A stretch of 64,000 nucleotides of DNA from Neofusicoccum parvum (taxonomy: Eukaryota > Ascomycota > Dothideomycetes > Botryosphaeriales > Botryosphaeriaceae), in the NCBI GenBank assembly GCA_020912385.1, contig CP087208.1, positions 3,100,001 through 3,164,000 on the forward strand. The letters are read 5' to 3'. The number at the start of each line of letters is the position of its first letter. The first letter of the stretch is position 1. Shown piece after piece: positions 32,934-41,974 of the stretch. The notes beneath the pieces are model-generated. The model saw only the letters and a program-made list of their open reading frames with translations. It was not told where the DNA came from and did not search any database. The translations under genes were made by a program, and so were the position numbers.

Positions 32934-35173
32934 TTAAGTGGCGAAAATGACTGCGGACCTGGAAAGAGAAGTCAAGTCAGTAATTGCTCGAGTGTGAAGA
33001 TAGAAAAGATAGACCAAAATCAAACTGCTAGTCAGATACAGAGAAGATGCTTAGTGACAATAGCTGGCCTTGAAGGTTTTGAGCGCTTCGAGGAGCATTT
33101 GACAAAAGGAGTTGAACAATAGTAGATAGACTCTCACCTTGCCGGAATATCTTTGACAGTCTCGTTGAGTAGGGCCTGGGAGAAATGATCAGCAATTATT
33201 CGAGTAAGTTGTCGATTGAAGACAGATTCAGCGAATACTTCTTATCATATTGAAGTAACGGTCAACATATAAAGCTGCAAGGTGAATGTTCCACGAGGGA
33301 ACCGATCATGCAACTCCGATTGTTCAGGAAATTTCCTAATCATGTAAGGGTGGAGAGGAACATGCAATGGGTATATGGGGAGGCTGGAGCTTACTTTGGT
33401 TCGAATTGGAGTTCGTAAAGAGAAGACCAGCTCCTGTACTAGGTAACGTAGTCGAATTTAGCCTGTCTCGTACAATAGTTGCGTTAGCAAATGCTTGAAT
33501 GAAGGATTGCTGAGTGGTTTGATAGCGAATACTGGACGTTCAGATTGGAAGAAATGCGTCTCATCCAGCCCGAAGGCTGTCTGATTGGAATGAGTGATGT
33601 GTATCATCATGAAGTGCAAAGGAGGGACCGGAACGAGCCGAGTAAACTTACTTCCGTAGTGCTTTCCGAGTGGACAGCTGGCAACCCGAAGAGGACCTGG
33701 AATTATTCGAGTACAGTTAGCAGACTTCAACGAGGGCTACTGTCTTCGCGTTTTATGGTTGGCTCAACTTGTTCTTCATCGGTGCGCCATTCTACCCCGC
33801 TCAAAGGGTTCCAAGTGAGGCACAAGCTGACAAAGGGCTTCTTACGAAACTCCTACAGCAGGCAAGGCTCTCACAAAGATGCGTAACGCCAGTTTAGCTC
33901 ATCATCCCGTAGGATGTCAGGATGCAGATGAAGGGTTTTCCATCATCGCCAGGCAATAATTGGAGCAATGGTTACGTAAAGGAAAGAAAGAACTCACATG
34001 GCTTGTTCTTGAGAGAATGAGAAACCAGCTAATGCCAGCAAGCTCTCGGAGTAGCGTCTGAACTCGTCGAGGTGACAGTCACTGTCGAAGATCTAAAGAG
34101 CCCGAAGCTTGAGACGAGACGACGGAAACTGCTAAGGATTAGCTTATGTTAACGATTGCTGCAGAGGGAGGAGAGGGCAAGGAACAAGGATCTTGAGAGA
34201 TGACTTGCCAGGTGAGGTGGGTCGGGTTGGGCCAACATTGGCGTCCGCGTTGAGAAGATCTTAAACCGAGGGCATCAAGAGACAATGAAAATATTCTAAA
34301 GATAGTCAGCGTTTGTAATGGAGCTGGAACGCCTTTTGAGAGTAGAGGAGCTGCCTTCAATCAGGGTAGTGTCGTGGGCAACCTGCGCAAGTCGCAACGG
34401 GACACTGAGACGGTAGAGTGAAGTCGCAGAGGGTTTCGCCAGTGGACTCGTCGAGGATGCTCATTTTTCAAGCTTTTACTTACTAGAGAGGGTGCTGTAG
34501 ACCTGGTGTTGTTGTTAGCAATTGAAGTGGTTGAGGCGCGCGCCCGTTGAAGCACGCCGGCCGATAACCAGACGCGACTGCTCGCGATTAGCTTCGGCCA
34601 AGACCAGGTACAAAGCGAGACGCTGTGGGGTAGGGAGCTTTACTTATCTGAAATGCTTCGGAAGCTGCTGGGATCTTGCGGGGTGAGGTGAGTCTCAAGG
34701 AGTCCATTGGTCACCGGTGCGAGTGCGGCGCGTCGTCAGTGTTGTCGACAATGGATTGCTACGACCAGAGCTAGAGATCGAATCGCTAGCCGCGCGATTT
34801 GAATCGCTGCTAGGCTTTCGCGATGAGCTGAAGAGCTTTGGTTGAGGGTGTTGAGCTGCAGCGGGTGAGGGTTAGCTGTGTAGTGCGGACGGAAGATGTG
34901 GGCGACCGGCGCAGCGCCAGCTGCGACCAGCAGGCAGAACCGTTGCGTCGCATTGCAGAAGCATCTGAGAGGTTCAGAAAACCCCTGCAATGCCCTGCAA
35001 TGCTTGTGTGAGAGTACTGTCATACTGGAGCGGCTGGTGTTGAGTCGGATGCGCCTCGCGAGCCACCAGGTCCGTCCAGCCTCGTTGCGCGCGATCGCAG
35101 CGGCGAGGAAGGATTATCTGAGACAGCGAAGACATCCAGCCGCTTCAAATGTCAAGAACTTACTTGGAGCCAT
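32934..35173 (-). CDS. Candidate micro-exon gene of unknown function
   Basis: Proposed spliced gene read from splice signals and phase. The start ATG at 35173 follows a C/T-rich leader and belongs to a 10-nt exon (35173-35164). Exon 2 is 35117-35026 (MAP|NNPSSPLRSRATRLDG...). The next part (about 34855-34644) is uncertain. Then seven segments stay in one frame: 34577-34484, 34092-33998, a 7-nt exon 33852-33846, 33696-33652, 33433-33395, 33175-33138 and 32958-32934, ending in TAA. They read ...RARASTTSIANNNTRSTAPS|L, IFDSDCHLDEFRRYSESLLA..., MSF, VLFGLPAVHSESTTE, ELVFSLRTPIRTK, ALLNETVKDIPAR, SAVIFAT. Donors are GTAAGT, GTGAGT, GTAAGA, GTAAGC or GTGAGA. Most acceptors are CAG or TAG, several with a CTAAC or CTGAC branch 12-35 nt upstream. 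No domain is recognised. The product would be small and Ser/Leu-rich. It could also be a decaying gene. Confidence 0.42.
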
Positions 35174-35520
35174 GCGCGCGAGGCAAGGAAGGGAAATGTT
35201 GGGGCGCGAGGTTGTGGAGGAGGGCGTGGGGCGGGTTTGTTGTGGGAGGAAGAGACGGGCGAGGGCGGCGTCAATATCAACATCTACGCCCACTTGTGTG
35301 CGCTGCTCCAGGCAGCGACTCCAAAGTAGGAAAGACCTCTGCCAGCATCGCTGCTCAGCTACTAGCATCTACGCTCGGTCGTGCCACGCCATCAGCTGCA
35401 CCCCCCTACCTCTCCTCGTCTCGTCTAGCAGTGGGACAGCACTGCCACGACCTTCTCTCTACCTTCCTCTTCAGCATCTACAGCTGCTAGAAAAGCGCAA
35501 GCCTCGGCGCTGCTGCAACC
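35174..35520. promoter_or_regulatory. Putative divergent promoter between two orphan genes
   Basis: 347 bp separating the proposed starts of the micro-exon candidate (minus) and the 89-residue gene (plus). Both sides are C/T-rich on the respective coding strand next to the ATG, as expected for leaders. Confidence 0.35.
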
Positions 35521-35898
35521 ATGCAACACACCTCTTCCCCTGGCCTAAAGGCCTTGCGTAGCCGCCAGAAGCCTGTCAACCGCAACTTCGTGACTGTAAG
35601 CTCATACTACCTCTTGACACTGTAATTTGCCTAACGGTTTCTACAGAAGATCAAAGACAAGCTCAAGAAGCTGTTCCGCCGCGAGCCTAAGCCCTCTGGC
35701 CCGCTGTACGTACACCCTCTTGCGACAAATCAGGGAAATGGATGCTAACAAAAGCTCGCCAGCGAGCGCATCGCGATCTTCGGTCCTACCTGGGACTACT
35801 TCATCGAAATGCCGGCGCAACAGCTTCACGTCTACCAGCAGATCACGTTGCACCCTATCGATACGCCGCTGCGCCTCGAGGAGACACTCTCTCTGTGA
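35521..35898 (+). CDS. Small orphan protein, 89 residues, three exons
   Basis: Three exons (35521-35595, 35647-35705, 35763-35898) total exactly 90 codons with consistent phases. Both introns are canonical: GTAAGC...CTAACGG...CTACAG and GTACGT...GCTAACA...CGCCAG. The product starts MQHTSSPGLKALRSRQKPVN and has a very basic middle (KIKDKLKKLFRREPKPSG). It ends with a hydrophobic/aromatic segment (ERIAIFGPTWDYFIEMPAQQ ... PIDTPLRLEETLSL). There is no signal peptide or transmembrane segment. I recognise no family. The basic amphipathic centre could bind nucleic acid or membrane, but that is only a guess. The fit of three exons, two branch sites and a stop in a short space argues for a real, probably lineage-restricted gene. 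It is divergent from the micro-exon candidate. Confidence 0.55.
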
Positions 35899-36460
35899 CG
35901 GGTGCCAGGCCGATTGCGGAGCTCGCCAATCCTCATAGCAGCTGGTAGACCGATTGGATGACTTGGGAGTAGAATGGGAAGCCAGCAATGATGGTTTTAG
36001 ACACTTGGGGAAGCTTCTGCGAGCAGGTGAACAGCCCTGACGATGCAATTCGACCATGAGATTAGCCCTGAGCTGCCATAATTGCAACTCGAATTGCCTT
36101 CATGAAGTTCTTCGCCACTGTGTGCTTCGTCCGCTGAAGCCCTGCAAGGACGTACTGAGACACTGACAAACAGGATATTGTAAAAGTGACGGCTGACCAC
36201 AAAGCAGGCTGACTCAAAGCTCTTGTGATCGAATCGCTCAAAGAAGTCCGCCATGTCTTGAAGGCACGTATATTAGAAAGTGAGCATCCAGTGCAGAAGG
36301 CTTCAGTGAGCGCCGTCGCTTTCGAATTCGCCAGTGAAGAAGAGATCGATCTCTCTTTGAGTAGACGCAAAGAATCTTCCGGCCATAGTCTCACAAGAAA
36401 GCACTACAGCATTCTCCCATCGAAGACGAACAACAGCAAGGTTGCTAGCACACCAACACC

Positions 36461-37186
36461 ATGGCCGAGCAGATGCATCCAGGAGCTTCAGCACCAACAC
36501 TATCGATGAGCTTCTGCCTGCGTCTGGAAAACTCCCACATGATCGAATGGGCGATATACATCTGCATCGCTTACCTCCTCCTTTCCAGAGCCTTCAGCAT
36601 CCCCTTCGCCGCCTGGGTGATCGAAGCCATCGCATCCAGGCTCCCCTGCTCCAATTCCCATTGCCGACACCGCGCCCATCCTCCGCAGCCAGAGGAGCCG
36701 CGCCACCAGCATCCTGCGACCCAGACGGCCGCCCCGCTCATACTCGTCCTCCATCATGGCGGCCTCAAGCCCACGGTGACGGGGGCCAGCTCATCCGCGC
36801 AGCGCAGCGCGAGCCCGCGCAGGAGCGGAGCACTGCGTCGCAGGAGAGGACCGGACAGGACCACGTCGCTTCGCGGGCACCTCACACTACAATGGGGGTT
36901 GGAAGGCCTTGCGGGTACTTCTGCGACGCCCACAGAGTCTCAGCCGCCGTCCGCGATGACGGGAACGACCCGCAGGTGGCTGGGCCTGCAGAGGATGAAG
37001 AGGAGAAAGAGCCGGCTGGGGACGATGCTCCTGGGTCGCTGCAGCCCCCGGCTGACCAGGGAGAGCAGCGGCGATTTTCTCTTCAGGCCGAGATCGTGTC
37101 TGATGTTGTTGGCAACCAACTCGGGTGGGCACTTCCAGGCTTGCAACCGGACATTGTGGGGCAGCTTTTCGTGGACGGTACGCTAA
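36461..37186 (+). CDS. Hypothetical 241-codon frame with one hydrophobic segment
   Basis: An open frame starting in a good fungal context (CACC-ATG-GCC). Residues 28-55 (IEWAIYICIAYLLLSRAF...) form a plausible membrane helix. The remainder is Arg/Pro/Ser-rich and looks like GC-rich out-of-frame translation, so only the first ~80 residues look protein-like. A second open frame overlaps it from 36442, and a minus-strand frame at 36062-36394 is equally open. No domain is seen. It may be spurious. Confidence 0.2.
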   Translation: MAEQMHPGASAPTLSMSFCLRLENSHMIEWAIYICIAYLLLSRAFSIPFAAWVIEAIASRLPCSNSHCRHRAHPPQPEEPRHQHPATQTAAPLILVLHHGGLKPTVTGASSSAQRSASPRRSGALRRRRGPDRTTSLRGHLTLQWGLEGLAGTSATPTESQPPSAMTGTTRRWLGLQRMKRRKSRLGTMLLGRCSPRLTRESSGDFLFRPRSCLMLLATNSGGHFQACNRTLWGSFSWTVR

Positions 37187-38335
37187 GTCTGGATAGATAG
37201 GCGGATGGATCAACATTTCAGGAGCAAGGTTAGGCACATGTTGGAGTGGTGTTGGAAGCGCTAGCTGAACAGCAGAGAGAGCGTCAGTTCCGACGACAGC
37301 GGCATGTCGCTGTGTGCCACCGCGCTCTGGGGCAGAGGCGGCCGGCTGGCCATCTGAATAGTTACAATCGAAGAAATAGTATGTCGAAACGCACAGTGCA
37401 TGGAACAATGTTTTGAAACACGCGTTGATATCTAGTCGCCAGTCACAAGTGTCCCTCGCATCATGCTGGAAGTGCCGCACGCTAACCCACCACACCCAGC
37501 TGCTTCAGAACGCCTGCGAGGATGAGCATCCTGTTCTGAAGCCCAGCCTTGTCAGATCTTACATACGGAGGACAGTAGTGTGGAAGTGTCAACACCATAG
37601 GCAGCGACGTCGAGAAGCAACGCCACGCCGCGCTAAACAGTGAGCGGGTGCGAGGTGACCGACGGCTGCTACCACACCAAAAACCATCGTCGTGGGGCGC
37701 ACCGAGCATTAAGAATTGGTAGCGTCACGAGCAGCAGGCAGCCCAAACACATGGCCCAGCTCAGGCCCTGGCAGCTTCACTTCGATTCCAAGCATTGATA
37801 AACCTCTTCCTCAAGTGCTAGCGCTTGGCTAGCAGTATGACGAAAAGATGAATGAAGTTTGCGTCAGCCAGAGGCAGTGCAATACTGGCGACACTGTGAC
37901 CGGCGGCATGAACGAAGTTCAGCGGCCACCAGACTGTTTCCAAAAACTGTTTAACCGATCTATGTACCCGTAGGCACGTGCCAGTCATTACAAAGGCAGG
38001 AACAGTTACTACACTTGATCAGAGCCAAAAGGCCAGAAAGAGCTGAAGAAGAAAAGAGGAGCTCTGGGCGAGGAGCGGAGGGGTTTATATAGGAGTGCCG
38101 GAGGGGTCGGGGCTGCTCGCTTAGCCGCTCTGCTGACAAAGGTCGCTGCCTGGGTGACAGCAGCCGAGGAGCATCATGTGTTGTTGGCAGGTACTGGTGG
38201 CAGCCGCGGGTCACAACTAGGAAGGTGAGCTAGGCCGGGAAAGACGGCGATGATCAGTGGATTCCTGCCCGCGTCAAGGCGTCAGCCTCAAGGTCCCACG
38301 TCTTGCCACGTTCGATACCACGTCATTCAATCTCA
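37187..38335. other. No gene seen
   Basis: 1.1 kb of island sequence without a recognisable frame, upstream of the dead NACHT gene. Confidence 0.45.
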
Positions 38336-39500
38336 GAGCAGAAGCAGACCCGAAAAGCCCTTGGATGTAGCTGCGAGCGTCATCGCAGTTGTCCAGCTCA
38401 GAGGCAGCGTCGCAAACCTTTGTCGGTAGTACCGAAAGCCCAAGAAACGCCCAAAGACGCCGCCAGGACCACCGAACAGCCTGAGAGTCATACTGAAAAG
38501 CTTGGTTTATTTCCTCGAAGATGAAGAGAAACGACGGGGCCTCGATTCTGCACGGTTGGCTTTCTTCGCAAGTCAGAGCAGCTGGGCCTCTTTCAGTCAG
38601 CACTGAAGAACCTGAGGAGCAAGCTACAGCTACACCATGGATGGGAGAGGTTCCTCTTTCCTTTGAGGGGTCGAGAAGTAGATGATGTGATTCAGGATAT
38701 CGACAAGCTGAAATTACTGTCCACTTGGCTCTTGATGTCAGCCACAAGCATCACTTGCGCACCATCGATCAGAGAGTTCCGAGTATTCAAACGCTTGAAA
38801 AAGCTCTGAAGAAGGTAACATGACCTCCATTAACCAAACTTCCTAGACTGACCCAGTCTCTCTCTGGAAGCTCAGCTTTGCACGAGAAATCATGAAGTGA
38901 CTTAGACCTCCAGATTACGAGACGAACCACAACGCGAAACGAGACAAGCATCTAGAAAGCACTAGAGAATGGATTTTGAAAGGGCCTTTAGTGGAGCAGT
39001 GGAAGAAGACTCCCTTTTCCCTTTTTTAGCTCCACTGGTTACGCAAGTGTTCGCAAGCACCACTTACTCCTCTGAGAAGCTGACCCCTGCAGCGGGATGC
39101 GGAAAGCCGTTTCTGAGGTATTTAGTGGAAATATATTGGGAGCTATTTGCGCTGATTGCATCAGTTAAACTCTGATCGAGCCGTTGCAGATTGAAGAGCA
39201 GGGCCACGAGACCGTGGTCGCAGTAAATTTCTACTTCGAGCTCTCCGATACAAAGAAGTGCAACATCGACAACGCGGCATGATCCCTCATTTCGCATCTA
39301 GAGCGCAAAGGAGAACCCTACTTTCAAAGTTCCAAGAACTGGGGGGCCTTTTCGAGAAGTACCATGGCCAGCGACAGTTTCTGCTGTCAATGCTTCTCTC
39401 CGTTCTGCGGTGACAGTCATCCATCGTCGATGCTCTTGACGAAAGTGAGAATATTGAAACCTATCTCAGGAATGTGCATGGATTCTCCTTACTTTTCGTT
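38336..39500 (+). pseudogene. Decayed NACHT/STAND (NLR-like) gene
   Basis: Pieces in different plus-strand frames follow the order of a fungal STAND protein. N-terminal domain: PLDVAASVIAVVQL (near 38350), then, after a TAG at 38427-38429 and frame changes, PKDAARTTEQPES, LRVILKSLVYFLEDEEKRRG, and LGLFQSALKNLRSKLQ plus GWERFLFPLRGREVDDVIQ (to about 38740). This is the pattern of the fungal STAND N-terminal helical domain. After a gap comes LESTREWILKGPLVEQWKK (38953 on), a Walker-A-like AAGCGKPFLRYLVE near 39095, NFYFELSDTKKCNIDNAA-stop-SLISHLERKGE near 39230-39310, and a Walker-B-like IVDALDESENIETYLRN near 39425. Multiple stops and frameshifts break it, and no repeat domain is recognisable after it. 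Fungal NLRs act in non-self recognition; this copy cannot. Confidence 0.8.
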
Positions 39501-40097
39501 TTTCAAAGCATCTTGTTCATGCACCAGCCAGTTCCCCGTGAGCCCATTCCGTTGTATGTACATGCAGTCAATGTTCGAAGGAGACTTATTTATACCATCG
39601 CAAGATGCAAGGGATGCCACACCAAGATATTCGCATTTTCTTGGCAGTGCCTTGCATTACTACCTTGGCAGATGATTCGTTGCGCAAGGGCTGTGCGAGT
39701 CTTGTCTGCCGACCTTCTTAATTTTCAGCGACTCACAGAAGCTCGTGCGCTAGCCATCATCTGCGACGCCTTCTCTGCACACAATAAGTCAGCGTAACTG
39801 ATCCAGTTCGATGGCTTGCCTTCACAGAAGTCTCCTTCGCATGTGCTAGAGCCGCCGGGACGAATAGCTCAACTCCTCATGGACCGGTGTATGCCGGATC
39901 GGCTCGCCTTGCCGGTCAGCTGCATGTCAGAATTATTGTCTCTAGGTCACTTATTGAACTTCACGCATTCTTCAGTCATTCGCTCATGTTCAATTCCATT
40001 CGCTATCCAATCATGATCGTAAACGCCATCACCATGCAGGGGTATATATCTCGACACGTCCAACACAATCAACAAATCTTACAGCGGCTCCCCCCCT
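39501..40097. other. Region downstream of the dead NACHT gene
   Basis: 600 bp with overlapping short plus-strand frames that may include further eroded parts of the NACHT gene. No repeat motif (WD40, ankyrin, TPR) is visible. Confidence 0.4.
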
Positions 40098-41868
40098 TCA
40101 CACCTTCACGTCCTGCACCAGCTGATCCGCGCGCCTGACGCCGCCGCTGCGCACGACCTCCGCCAAGATCTCCTGCTCCTCCTGTGCGGAGCCGTCGCCG
40201 AACACCTCGTCCATCTGCTCGAGGGTCCTGCCCTTCGTCTCGGGCACGAGGAAGTAGGCCCAGACGGCGGCGAGCAGGCACCAGATGGCGAAGAAGACGT
40301 AGGTGCCGAAGCCGGCCTCCTCGATCATGGTGGGCACGATGACGCCGATGATGAAGTTGGCGAGCCAGACGACCGACGTCGAGAGCGCGACGCCCTTGGC
40401 GCGCGTGCCGTTGGGGAAGACCTCGCTGGGCAGCGCCCACGTCAGCGGCGAGTACGACACGCCGTACGCCATGGTGTAGACGTAGGCCATGGCGGTAGTC
40501 GCCCATCCCGCCGCCTTGTTCCCTGCCCAGTCGCTGGAGTACAGGCCGACCAGGACGCTCATGATGATGTAGGGAGTCGCCATGCCGAGAGCACCCCAGA
40601 TCGCGAGGGGGCGGCGGCCGACGCGGTCGATGATGAAGAAGCAGACGATGACAGCCACGAGTTGGCCGATGTTGAGCGTTCCGGAAAGGATGAGGGACAT
40701 TTCGTCGTCCTGTCCAAGAGACCTGAAGAGGATCGGCGCGTAGTAGATGAAGCCGTTGATGCCTGAGAACTGTTGGAAGAAGGCAACGCCGGTACCGACG
40801 GCCGTACGCCTCCAGCTCTTCTTCCTGAAAAGATCCATCCAAGTGGCGATCTCGAGCTTGAAACCAGACAGACCGGGATGATTGCGATCCATAAGCCTCT
40901 TCTGGAACTCCACTTCGGTCATGATGGCCTGGAACTCGGTCTGGACGCGGTTGTCGGTCGGAGGAAGGCGGCGCAGCAACGACAGGCTCTGTAGGCAGTC
41001 TTCCTCACGGCCCTTCAATCCCAGCCAACGAGGGCTGTAGGGGAAGAAGTGAATGCCGACACCGAGACAGACAGCGCAGACCATTTGGAGACCAAAGGGC
41101 AGACGGAAAGCAATTTCACCGTCCAGATATCTGAAGTGATGTTAGGGGAATTCCGATTGCAGTGTGGAAGTGTTTGCTAACCTTGTGCCGTAGCTGATCC
41201 AGTACGACACCACAACGCCAGTCACGATTGAAACGGATTCGAGCACAAGGAGCGCACCACGAAGGTTAGGAGGTGCGATTTCTGAGATGTAAAGAGGTGC
41301 TCCCTGTTGACGCGTTAGTCAATCGTCTAGAGGAAGTCGCGCGTTGTGGACTCACCAATGCCAGAGTGCCGACACCAATACCTCCGAAGAAGCGTCCGAA
41401 GACCAAGGTACCGTAGTTGGGAGCAGCCGTCTGAATGATGGCACCAATGCAGAAAATGACAACGACCACGCTCAGAGCCCACTTGCGGCTGATCTTGTCG
41501 GCCAACCAGGGCATGAAGAAGCAGCCCAGGAAGGCACCGAGCTCCAACATAGCAGTCATCAAACCCGTGTAGAACCCACCGCCCTCCAGTTCAGGATACG
41601 TCTCGATGAACACGGGCATGACGTTGATGATGGAGATGACACCCTGGTCGTATCCGAAGGAGAAGCCGCCCAGGGATGCAAGAAAGGCGGCGCCGAAGAC
41701 AAATGGCGATCCCAGCAGACCCTTGATGCCACCGGGGCCATAGGCTACATCCTCCGCAAGGAGGTCGGGCAGGTCGGCGGTGGCAATGGTCTGCATCTGG
41801 TTGACATCCTCGCGGTACTCGGCGCTGCTGCCGGACAGCTTGCCGCTGTTCTTGTCCGAGGAATCCAT
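40098..41868 (-). CDS. MFS sugar transporter (hexose/H+ symporter type)
   Basis: Plasma-membrane transporter of the major facilitator superfamily, sugar porter family, with 12 expected transmembrane helices. Three exons (41868-41356, 41303-41182, 41130-40098) total 556 codons in phase, giving 555 residues. Family signatures present: FGYDQGVISI in TM1, RFFGGIGVG after TM4, YSPRWL at the end of TM6, QQFSGINGFIYYAP in TM7, DRVGRRPL in the TM8-9 loop, and PETKGRTLEQMDEVFG after TM12. The N-terminal cytosolic tail is ~50 residues and the C-terminal tail is charged. Substrate is likely a monosaccharide, but no residue seen fixes which. A TATA box lies about 100 bp upstream. The gene closes the accessory island on its right side. 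Confidence 0.93.
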
Positions 41869-41967
41869 GGTGACAAGTCTTGTGTGGAGACAAAGAGTAG
41901 AGGATAAGGCACAAGGTGCTTGAGGCTGCCAAGTGAAGAACAGAGCAAGCCGGAGGAGCTGGAAACA

Positions 41968-41974
41968 TTATATA
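41968..41974 (-). promoter_or_regulatory. TATA box of the sugar transporter gene
   Basis: TATATAA on the minus strand, about 100 bp before the start codon at 41868. CreA-like SYGGRG hexamers (CTGGGG, CCGGGG) occur within the next 80 bp upstream. This would fit glucose repression, but such short sites are frequent by chance. Confidence 0.5.
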
